This document shows positions 48,391-56,882 of a stretch of 64,000 nucleotides of DNA, in pieces. The stretch comes from an uncultured Clostridia bacterium. Lineage in GTDB: Bacteria; Bacillota; Clostridia; Christensenellales; Aristaeellaceae. The DNA is taken from contig CANRLC010000001.1 in assembly GCA_947631405.1 (NCBI GenBank), forward strand, positions 120,429 to 184,428, in the 5' to 3' direction. A program made the translations under genes and the position numbers. The stretch's first letter is position 1. The number at the start of each line of letters is the position of its first letter. Under the pieces are notes generated by a model that did not search any database, was not told the DNA's origin, and saw nothing but the letters and a program-made list of their open reading frames with translations.

Positions 48391-51300
48391 TTGAAGATGG
48401 AATGGAAGCGCCTTGTCAGCCTGCTTCTCACTTGCGCGATGCTCGTGACGCTCGTGCCCACGGGCCTTGCGGAAGAGAGCGCCCCGCAGGCGGAGCCTGA
48501 CGCCGTTGTGACGGCCGCCCCGTCCGCGACGCCGACGGCCACCCCGACGGTCACTCCGTCCGCGACCCCGACGGCGACCCCGTCTGCGACGCCGACGGCC
48601 ACCCCGACGGCGGAGCCGACGCAGGCGATCGAAACGCAGGAGCCGACGAAGGCCCCTGCTTCCAGCGAGCCGACCGCGGAACCGACTGCGGCCAGCGAAC
48701 CGGCCGAGACGCCGACCGCGGAACCGACTGCGGCCAGCGAACCGGCCGAGACGCCGACCGCGGAACCGACCGTCTCCAGCGAACCGACTGAAACGCCCAC
48801 CGCGGAACCGACCGCGTCCAGCGAGCCGGCCGAGACGCCCACCGCGGAACCGACCGAAGTTCCGGAAAATTCGCCGGAACCGACCGAAGTCCCCTCTCCG
48901 CTCGTCATCGTGGCGCTCGCGGCAAACGGCGAGACGGCGTTCGCGGTCGAATACGGCATGCCGGAGGACTATCTGGCCACCCTCCTGCCCGCCACGCTGA
49001 CCGCGACCCTGTCCGACGGCGCGACGCTCTCCCTGGACGCCAAGTGGGCCTGCGTCGATGACGGCCACGGCGTCGCCGCGTATGATCCCGCGCCGGAGAC
49101 GCAGGGCGATCTGCCCGTCTACACCTTCCGCGCGCAGGTGGCCGATTTGAAGGGCTATGCGCTGGCCGAAGGTGTCGACATGCCGACGCTGACCGTCCGC
49201 CTGAAGGAGCCTGAGATCATGCTCCTCTCGATCGTGGATATTCCGGACATGCCCGAAGGGATAAAGTATGACGACGGGCAGTCCCGCCTCGAGCTGGCCA
49301 CCGGCTACACCTTTACGACCGATCAGATCAATGACGCGATCGCGAAGGTTGAAGGCGTGGGGCACGAGGTCAAATCCATCTACAGCTTCGCCGCGATCAG
49401 CAAGGATTCTGCGGCGGCCATCAATCTGCCGTTTACGAGCCGCGGCCCGATTGCCGGCGGCACGTTCAACAGCAGCGTCACCGTGGAAAACAGCTCCAAG
49501 ATCTCCGGCGGCACGTTTACCGGAGCGGTCTCCAGCAAGGGCGCCATCACCGGCGGCACGTTCAAGGGCAGCGTGACGCTCTCTCGCGGCTCCGTGGAGG
49601 GCGGCAAGTTTGAGAGCGGATCCTCCATCGCCCTGCGCGGCGCCAGCCTCATCAGCGGCGGCGACTTCTACACCGACAAGATCGTCGGCGGCGGCGGCCA
49701 AGGCGCAATCGGCATCTTCGGGGGCACCTTCCACGTCCCCCTCACGCTTATCTCGGATATCCCCACCCTCTACGGCGGCACCTTCATGGAGCCTGTGATC
49801 ATCCCCAACGGCGTGTCCGTCGGAAAGGGCACGTTTATGAATACGGTCACCAACAACGGCAAGATCACCGGCGGCGAATTCAACGGCGAGCTTGTCAACA
49901 ACGGTTCCATCGAGGGCAACGGCGCGGCCCCCACGATCAACGGCAAGCTCAACAATGCCACCGGCACCGTGAAAAACGCGGTCTTCGGCGAGAGCGCCGA
50001 AATCACCGAAATCGGCAAACTGTACGTCCCCTTCACCGTCTACGGCCCGAGCGGCGAGCCGGAGACGACCGTCGTCGACAAGGCGATTTACGACGAAGAC
50101 GCCCTGACCTCCCTCAAAAAGAACTACACCGGCGCCGACAACGCCAACTGGAAGCTGTTTTTGAACGGCGAAGAGTCGGATTTGACGGGGCGCAAGATGT
50201 CCCTCGACGGCAGCCAGAACCACTTCAAGCACAACTCCGTCTGGCGCATTGTGGGCGACGTGCTGGAGGTGATGGGCGACTGGGACGGCGCGGATGCGCC
50301 CGAGGGCGGCTATAAGAGCGTCGTCATCAACGCGGGCGTAACGCTCTCCGGCGGCGTGTTCGCATGCAGCGGAGCGGTCACCAATAACGGCACGATCACA
50401 AAAGGCTCGTTCTCAGGCTCCGGAAGCTTCACCAACAAAGGCACGATCTCCGGCGGCGAGTTCAGCAATACGAGATTGTCGAACACCAAGGAGATCACCG
50501 GCGGCACGTTCAATAGGGATGTCGTCAACAACGGCACGATCTCCGGCGGCGATTTTAACGCTGCCGTGACTAACGGTATTAACGGCAAGATCTCCAGCGG
50601 CAAGTTCACCAGCAAGGTGGCGAACGCCGTCACGAACAACGGCGAGATCACCGGCGGCACGTTCAGAGCACAGATCTCGAACAGCGGCGTTGTCTCCGGC
50701 GGTTCGTTCTCCACGCAGTTTTTGAATAACGCTTCCGGCACGGTTTGCGCCGGTGAGAATGGCGCTCCGAGCCTCAGCGGTCGCCTGATCAACAACGGCA
50801 CTGTCGATGGCGGCACCGTATCGGCGACCGTCGAAAACAACGGCACTGTCGATGGCGGCTCCTTCACCGCGCAGAATAGTCAGATCATGCTCAAAAACAC
50901 CGGCACCATCTCGGGCACCGCGAAGATCGCCGGATGGGTCACAAACAACGGCGTGATCTCCGGCGGCACGTTTGAAAAGACCTCCCATCTCACGAACAGC
51001 AAGACGATCTCCGCCGGCACGTTCTCCGGCGCGGTCGCCAACAACGGCGCGATCTCCGGCGGCACGTTTGATGCGGACTCCACGCTCGCCAACGCGAGCG
51101 ACGCCACCATCACGGACGGCAAGTTCTCCGGTACGGTCGAAAACGACGGCACGATCTCCGGCGGCACGTTTGAAACGGCCTCCACGGTCACGAACAACAA
51201 GACGATCTCCGGCGGCACGTTCTCCGGCACGGTGACCAATCAGGGCACGGTTGACGATGAGAACGGCACAGGCCATGGCGGCGAGATCAGCGGCGGCGCG

Positions 51301-54300
51301 TTCTCCGGCAGCGTTGAGAACACCTGCATGATCACCGGAGGCGTGTTCTCCAGCACGGTAACCAATCGCGGTATTGTGCGCGGTGGCGCTTCGTTCTCCG
51401 GTACGGTCAATAACGAACACACGATCTACCGCAGCACGTTTGAGACCTCCTCCACGCTGAATAATAACGGCATGGTTGCCGAATCGACAATCAACGGCAC
51501 GATCAACACCAAGGAGAATACCTCTATTCCCTCCAACTGCACCTTCGGCCCCTCCGCAACGGTCGGCGACTACGCCGAGGAAACCATCGAGATCGCTTAT
51601 TACATCGTTGCGAACCCCGGCGATGCGATTGGAAAGGCGAACATCGGTTACTATGGCGAGAAACTGATTGAAGCTTTGACAAGGATTGGCGGCGCTCTTA
51701 AGCAGGATCAGCAGTGGTTCTGGTATCCCTCGAATGTGAGCGACCCCGATAGCGAGATCGCCCTTGTCACAAGCAGCACCTTCACGCTCAGCGACAACCA
51801 TTGCGTGTTCGTGAAGCATGCGCGGCTGCCGCTGATCCAGTGGCCGACCGCCTCGGCGATCACCTACGGCCAGCCGCTCTCCGCGTCCACGCTCACGGAG
51901 AATTGGCTGGACGGCTTTGAAGACCGCGGCAGCTTTAAGTGGAAGGCCGACGACACGACCGACCCCGACGCCATCTTCCCCACCGTCGATTACGCCGCAA
52001 AAACGGGCTATGTGGTCGAGTTTGTGCCGAGCGACGAATTCAAGGAATACTACAAGAACTGCACTGAGGATTACATGACGGAGCATGTGACCCTCGAGGT
52101 GAAACCGCTCAAGCTCCGGATTGAGGCGAACGGCGTGGGCTTCCCCTACAATAGCCTTTTCCCGAGCGATATTCAGGTCACATACACGGTGATCGACGAA
52201 GAGGGCACTCCCTTGACCAAATACCCGAACGGCGATCAGATTGAAATCGAAGCGGGAACGCTCGACAAAGACCTGTTCGTGAAGCCGGTCGGAATCTATT
52301 CCGGCGCCGTTCCGCAGCCCAAATCGGTGACGATCACAAACAGCATGCGCGACTGCTCGCAAAACTACGAGATCACCTTGGCCCCTGCCGATGTTGAGAT
52401 CCTCCCCAAGTTGCTCTCTTCCAATCTCATCGACTGGTCGGTCGAGGACTGCACCTATACAGGCAAGGCCTGCATGCCGCAGATCACCGCGACGGATAGA
52501 GGTATCGAGACGATCGAGCTGCTCGCAAATGTGGCGTTCGACTGCGAATTCAAGAACAACGTCAACGCGGGAATGGGAACGGCCACTGTGATCGTGCATG
52601 CATCCAGCGCCAGCCCCAACTACACGGATATAGATGACGACAATAACGAAGTTCCTCCAACCTTAACCTTCACCATCCACCCGAGCGAGTTCGCGGCGGA
52701 TCTGCTTACCAAGCAGTGGACGTACACCGGCGACGCCATCAAGCCTCAGGTCAGCGTGACGCTGGCCGACGGGGTGAGCCACGCGCTGGAGGACGATGTC
52801 GAGATCGCCTACAAGGACAACGTCAACCCCGGCGAGGCAACGGTCACCGTCACGCCGAAGGAGGGCGGCAACCTGACCGGCGATGCGCAGACGCTCCATT
52901 TCAACATCAAGAAGTCGCTCGAAGGAATCCACAAGGACGACTTCAAGGTGCAGGTCGACGCGCAGACGTACACCGGAAAGCCGATAGAGCCTGCGATCAC
53001 CCTCACGGACAAGGGCGAAACCGTCGCAAAGGAGAACTACGAGGTCTCCTATGAGAGCAACACGGACGCCGGTATGGCGAAGGTGACGGTCACGGGCAAG
53101 GGCGATTACTACGGCGGCACGCTGACCACCTATTTCATCATCAACCCCAAGCCCCTCACCGACGCCAACGTCATCGTGACGGTGCCGGATGAACTCCCCT
53201 ACACCGGAACGGAGCACAGACCGAAGGTCGAGGTGGAGGTCGACGGCGTCGCGCTCTCGCTGGGAGACGATTACAGCGTCGAATACTTCGACAACACGGA
53301 CGTGGGCGACGCGTACCTCGTCGTCAGCGGCATGGGCAATTATGCGGGCAACGTGAACAAGAAGTTTAAGATCACCCAGGCGAACATCCAGGACGCGACG
53401 CTCTCCCCCTACCCGATTCCCGATCAGGCCTACACGGGAAGCGAGATTCGCCCCGAGATCACGCTGACCTTTAACGGCGTGGCGCTGAAGGAGAACGAGG
53501 ACTACACCCTCTCCTTCGAGAACAACGTGGCGCTCGGCACGGCGTTGATGACGATCACGGGCATTGGCGACTTCAAGGGCAGCATCGACGATGTGCCGTT
53601 TAAGATCACCTTCGCGAATATCGAAGACGCAGAGCTGTCCCCCATCCCCGACCAGACCTACACGGGCAGCGCGATTCTCCCCAAGATCACGCTGAGCTTC
53701 AACGGCGTGGAGCTGAAGGAGAATGAGGACTATACCCTCACCGTCACGGGCAACGTGAACGTCGGCGAGGCGGAGTTGACGTTTAAGGGCCAGAACGACT
53801 TTGAAGGCAGCCATAAGGACGCGTCGTTCAAGATCGTTCCGGCGCCCATTGCGAGCGCGAAGCTCGACGCCATCCCCAAGCAGACCTACACGGGCAGCGC
53901 GATTTGCCCCGAGGTCTCCCTGACCTTTAACGGCGCGACGCTGAAGAAGGAGACGGACTACACCCTCTCCTTCGAGGACAACGTGGACGCCGGTACGGCG
54001 ACGGTGACGATCACCGGCACGGGCAACTTCAAGGACAGCGTGGACAAGACGTTTACCATCGGCCCGGCGGACATCAAGGGCGCGTCGCTCTCCCCCATTC
54101 CCCTGCAGACCTACACGGGCAGCGCGATTCACCCGGCGATCACCCTGACCTTTAACGGCGTGGCGCTGGAGGAGGAAAAAGACTTTACCCTCTCCCTCAA
54201 GGACAACGTGAACGCCGGCGAGGCGACGGTGACGATCACCGGCACGGGCAACTTCGAGGGCAGCATCAAGGATTTGTCGTTTATGATCGATCGGGCGGAC

Positions 54301-56631
54301 ATCAAGGACGCGAAACTTGAAGCCATCCCCGACCAGACCTACACGGGCAGCGAGATCTGCCCCGAGCTGACGCTGACCTTCGGCGAGACGACGCTGAAGA
54401 AGGGCACGGACTACACGGTCGCCTTTAACGACAACGTCGAGACCGGCGAGGCGACGGTGACGATCACCGGCACGGGCAACCTGAAGAACAGCAAAACCGC
54501 GTCGTTCAAGATCGTTGCGGCGCCCATTGCGGACGCGAAGCTCGACGCCATCCCCAAGCAGACCTACACGGGCAGCGCAATTTGCCCCGAGGTCTCCCTG
54601 ACCTTTAACGGCGTGGCGCTGGAGGAGGATAAAGACTACACCCTCTCCTTCAAGGACAACGTAAACGCCGGAACGGCGACGGTGACGGTCACCGGCCAAG
54701 GCCACTTCACGGGCAGCGTGGACAAGACGTTTACCATCGGCCCGGCGGACATCTCGGGCGCGTCGCTCGACGCCATTCCCCCGCAGGCCTACACGGGCAG
54801 CGCGATTCACCCCGCGATCACCCTGACCTTTAACGGCGTAGCGCTGGAGGAGGATAAGGACTACACCCTCTCCTTTAAGAACAACGTGAATGCCGGTACG
54901 GCGACGGTGACGATCACGGGCGAGGGCAACTTCAAGGGCAGCATCAAGGGCGTGTCCTTTGGAATCGTCCCGGCGGACATCATGGACGCGAAGCTCGACG
55001 CCATCCCCGGCCAGCCCTACACGGGCAGCGCAATCTGCCCCGAGCTGACGCTGACCCTCGGCGACGTGACGCTGAAGAAGGGCACGGACTACACGGTCGC
55101 CTTTGAGAACAACGTCGAGATCGGCACGGCGACGGTGAAGATCACCGGCAAGGGCAACTTTGTGGGCAGCATGATCGCGAGCTTCGAGATCACGAAGGTT
55201 CCGCTGGATGCCAAGATGGCCGACGCCATCCCCGATCAGGACTACACCGGCGAGGCGGTCACGCCCAAGGTCTCCCTCAAGTGGGGCAAACAGAAGCTCG
55301 TCGAGGGCGAGGACTACACCGTCTCGTGCAAGAACAACACGGCGGCCGGCGTCGCAACCGCCGTCGTCACCGCGAAGGACGGCAGCATTTTCAGCGGCAA
55401 GGTTGAGCTGGCGTTCACCATCGTCAAGTCGATGACCGATTTCGCGAGCGACTTCTCGCTGGAAAAGATCCCCGACCAGACCCACACCGGCAAGGCGATC
55501 ACGCCGAAGATCACCCTCAAGGACGGCAGCAAGACCCTCAAGGAGGGCACGGACTACACCCTCTCCTATGAGAACAACGTGAAGGTCGGCACCGCGACGG
55601 TGAAGATCACCGGCAAGGGCGCGTACAGCGGCACGCTGAGGGCGACGTTCACCATCAAGGCCAAGCCCGCCTCCTCCAGTAGCTCCTCGTCCTCCGGCAG
55701 CTCCTCGAGCAGCAGCTCCGGCTCTTCTTCCGGCAGCAGCTCCGAGAGCAGCTTCGTCGGCGACGACAGCTACACCCCGCAGGAGCAGCTCGTGCTCTAC
55801 GGGCTGGGACAGGCGAGCGACCTATACGCCGACGAGGCGATGGAGGGCAGCCTGAACATCGTCTTCGACGACGAGAACGCCGCGCAGGATTACGATCTGA
55901 CGATCGTCGAGACGCCCGCGCAGGGCGCGCAGCAGGCGCAAAACGCGCTGCTGGTGCAGGCGGCGACCGAGGCGCAGGACGCGCCGCGGCATCTGGATCT
56001 GTCGCTCTCGCAGGCGAACCGCCTGCACAACGGGCAGAGCGCCGATCTGCTGATCTTCCGCAACGGCGGCGCGGCGCTGTCGGTGGCGTTTGAAGATCTG
56101 TTTGGTGGCGAGATCGCCAAGCTGGCACGGCTGGCGCTGGACGGCAAGCTGGACGACGCGCTGGAGGCGGCGCAGGGCGACCTCTCCTCCGCGCTGGAAG
56201 GGCAGGAGGAGGCGAAGCTCGCGTACAGCGAGCTGGCGAAGGTGCGCTTCGCGCTACACCTCGACCCGGTGTTCGGCCCGGACGGCAGCGTGACCGGCTA
56301 CGAGGTATGCGCGCTGATGCTCTGCGGCGACGCGGCGCTGGATGTGACCGCGCTGCTCCCGACGCTGCGGCTGCTGCTGCTGACGGATGCGCCGGAGGGC
56401 GTGCTCATGGAGCTGACCGACGCCGACGGACAGACGTCCGCCTTGGCCGAGGCCGTCGCGGGCGCGCTGCTGGACACCGATCGCAAGAGCGCCGATCAAT
56501 ATGAGGTGCGCGATCACGCGAGCGACGTCCGCTACGAGAAGGCGTCTAGCCTGAGCGAGCTGCTCGATCTCGTCGGCCTGCGCGTGGACGTCACGGCGTC
56601 CGGCGCCTATCGCCTGACCCCAAAGGAATAA
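48391..56631 (+). CDS. Giant exported multi-repeat protein, putative adhesin
   Basis: This protein of about 2,746 residues is of unknown function. In order it has a signal peptide (EWKRLVSLLLTCAMLVTLVPTGLA); a Thr/Pro/Glu/Ser stalk at about 40-170 with TATPSATPTATP and SEPAETPTAEPTA units; many NNGTISGGTFSG-like units at about 350-533 and 646-1050, suggesting a beta-helix; and a mixed region to about 1340. Then come about 14 Ig-like units of roughly 75 residues (IPDQTYTGSAI-P-ITLTFNGVAL---DYTLSF-DNVNAGTATVTITG-GNF-GS) to about 2420, a poly-Ser/Gly linker, and a unique C-terminal domain of about 290 residues. No LPxTG, SLH or choline-binding motif is seen. TTG at 48391 is 7 nt after GGGAGGG; ATG at 48397 is the alternative. 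Confidence 0.85.
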   Translation: MKMEWKRLVSLLLTCAMLVTLVPTGLAEESAPQAEPDAVVTAAPSATPTATPTVTPSATPTATPSATPTATPTAEPTQAIETQEPTKAPASSEPTAEPTAASEPAETPTAEPTAASEPAETPTAEPTVSSEPTETPTAEPTASSEPAETPTAEPTEVPENSPEPTEVPSPLVIVALAANGETAFAVEYGMPEDYLATLLPATLTATLSDGATLSLDAKWACVDDGHGVAAYDPAPETQGDLPVYTFRAQVADLKGYALAEGVDMPTLTVRLKEPEIMLLSIVDIPDMPEGIKYDDGQSRLELATGYTFTTDQINDAIAKVEGVGHEVKSIYSFAAISKDSAAAINLPFTSRGPIAGGTFNSSVTVENSSKISGGTFTGAVSSKGAITGGTFKGSVTLSRGSVEGGKFESGSSIALRGASLISGGDFYTDKIVGGGGQGAIGIFGGTFHVPLTLISDIPTLYGGTFMEPVIIPNGVSVGKGTFMNTVTNNGKITGGEFNGELVNNGSIEGNGAAPTINGKLNNATGTVKNAVFGESAEITEIGKLYVPFTVYGPSGEPETTVVDKAIYDEDALTSLKKNYTGADNANWKLFLNGEESDLTGRKMSLDGSQNHFKHNSVWRIVGDVLEVMGDWDGADAPEGGYKSVVINAGVTLSGGVFACSGAVTNNGTITKGSFSGSGSFTNKGTISGGEFSNTRLSNTKEITGGTFNRDVVNNGTISGGDFNAAVTNGINGKISSGKFTSKVANAVTNNGEITGGTFRAQISNSGVVSGGSFSTQFLNNASGTVCAGENGAPSLSGRLINNGTVDGGTVSATVENNGTVDGGSFTAQNSQIMLKNTGTISGTAKIAGWVTNNGVISGGTFEKTSHLTNSKTISAGTFSGAVANNGAISGGTFDADSTLANASDATITDGKFSGTVENDGTISGGTFETASTVTNNKTISGGTFSGTVTNQGTVDDENGTGHGGEISGGAFSGSVENTCMITGGVFSSTVTNRGIVRGGASFSGTVNNEHTIYRSTFETSSTLNNNGMVAESTINGTINTKENTSIPSNCTFGPSATVGDYAEETIEIAYYIVANPGDAIGKANIGYYGEKLIEALTRIGGALKQDQQWFWYPSNVSDPDSEIALVTSSTFTLSDNHCVFVKHARLPLIQWPTASAITYGQPLSASTLTENWLDGFEDRGSFKWKADDTTDPDAIFPTVDYAAKTGYVVEFVPSDEFKEYYKNCTEDYMTEHVTLEVKPLKLRIEANGVGFPYNSLFPSDIQVTYTVIDEEGTPLTKYPNGDQIEIEAGTLDKDLFVKPVGIYSGAVPQPKSVTITNSMRDCSQNYEITLAPADVEILPKLLSSNLIDWSVEDCTYTGKACMPQITATDRGIETIELLANVAFDCEFKNNVNAGMGTATVIVHASSASPNYTDIDDDNNEVPPTLTFTIHPSEFAADLLTKQWTYTGDAIKPQVSVTLADGVSHALEDDVEIAYKDNVNPGEATVTVTPKEGGNLTGDAQTLHFNIKKSLEGIHKDDFKVQVDAQTYTGKPIEPAITLTDKGETVAKENYEVSYESNTDAGMAKVTVTGKGDYYGGTLTTYFIINPKPLTDANVIVTVPDELPYTGTEHRPKVEVEVDGVALSLGDDYSVEYFDNTDVGDAYLVVSGMGNYAGNVNKKFKITQANIQDATLSPYPIPDQAYTGSEIRPEITLTFNGVALKENEDYTLSFENNVALGTALMTITGIGDFKGSIDDVPFKITFANIEDAELSPIPDQTYTGSAILPKITLSFNGVELKENEDYTLTVTGNVNVGEAELTFKGQNDFEGSHKDASFKIVPAPIASAKLDAIPKQTYTGSAICPEVSLTFNGATLKKETDYTLSFEDNVDAGTATVTITGTGNFKDSVDKTFTIGPADIKGASLSPIPLQTYTGSAIHPAITLTFNGVALEEEKDFTLSLKDNVNAGEATVTITGTGNFEGSIKDLSFMIDRADIKDAKLEAIPDQTYTGSEICPELTLTFGETTLKKGTDYTVAFNDNVETGEATVTITGTGNLKNSKTASFKIVAAPIADAKLDAIPKQTYTGSAICPEVSLTFNGVALEEDKDYTLSFKDNVNAGTATVTVTGQGHFTGSVDKTFTIGPADISGASLDAIPPQAYTGSAIHPAITLTFNGVALEEDKDYTLSFKNNVNAGTATVTITGEGNFKGSIKGVSFGIVPADIMDAKLDAIPGQPYTGSAICPELTLTLGDVTLKKGTDYTVAFENNVEIGTATVKITGKGNFVGSMIASFEITKVPLDAKMADAIPDQDYTGEAVTPKVSLKWGKQKLVEGEDYTVSCKNNTAAGVATAVVTAKDGSIFSGKVELAFTIVKSMTDFASDFSLEKIPDQTHTGKAITPKITLKDGSKTLKEGTDYTLSYENNVKVGTATVKITGKGAYSGTLRATFTIKAKPASSSSSSSSGSSSSSSSGSSSGSSSESSFVGDDSYTPQEQLVLYGLGQASDLYADEAMEGSLNIVFDDENAAQDYDLTIVETPAQGAQQAQNALLVQAATEAQDAPRHLDLSLSQANRLHNGQSADLLIFRNGGAALSVAFEDLFGGEIAKLARLALDGKLDDALEAAQGDLSSALEGQEEAKLAYSELAKVRFALHLDPVFGPDGSVTGYEVCALMLCGDAALDVTALLPTLRLLLLTDAPEGVLMELTDADGQTSALAEAVAGALLDTDRKSADQYEVRDHASDVRYEKASSLSELLDLVGLRVDVTASGAYRLTPKE
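52440..55660 (+). repeat. Coding tandem repeats with a duplicated three-unit block
   Basis: About 14 units of roughly 225 bp encode YTG-containing Ig-like domains. Within 53.86-55.2 kb the units follow a period of three: CPEVSLTFNG, HPAITLTFNG, CPELTLT, then the same order again. This implies duplication of a block of about 0.57-0.7 kb. Units at both ends are more diverged than those in the middle. Confidence 0.85.
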
Positions 56632-56644
56632 CCCCATGATAAGA

Positions 56645-56679
56645 GGGGCGGCTGGAAGATTCCAGCCGTCCCCTTTTTT
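56645..56679 (+). terminator. Terminator of the giant protein gene
   Basis: GGGGCGGCTGGAA pairs with TTCCAGCCGTCCCC, followed by TTTTTT. Confidence 0.92.
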
Positions 56680-56742
56680 CATTCTGTCATTGGGTTATGC
56701 CGAGCAAGCATAAGCGGGAGTACGCGACTTTTCACGATCAGC

Positions 56743-56876
56743 CCCGCCCGGGATCGCTTTGCTTCCGGGCTACTTTTTTATGGGCGCTACGCGCCGGGGA
56801 ACGTTGGGGCTACCGCCCCAAACCCCGTCTGGGGACATTGTCCCCAGACCCCATCCTGTGCTTCGCTGCACATAGA
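56743..56876 (+). repeat. R3 dispersed repeat, copy c
   Basis: CCCGCCCGGGATCGC...CCGGGC, GTTGGGGCTACCGCCCC, CTGGGGACATTGTCCCCAG and ATCCTGTGCTTCGC match copies a and b. It fills the gap to the clpC stop; nothing else is visible in 56680-56882. Confidence 0.85.
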
Positions 56877-56882
56877 GTTGCC

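Noticed and set aside
52663..55485. Minus-strand open frame of 940 codons
   Set aside because: Its regular repeats are only the complement of the YTG repeats of the giant protein; no start signal and no domain.
55660..56631. LPxTG or SLH anchor at the end of the giant protein
   Set aside because: The last residues (TASGAYRLTPKE) contain no LPxTG, hydrophobic anchor and charged tail, and no SLH pattern was found.
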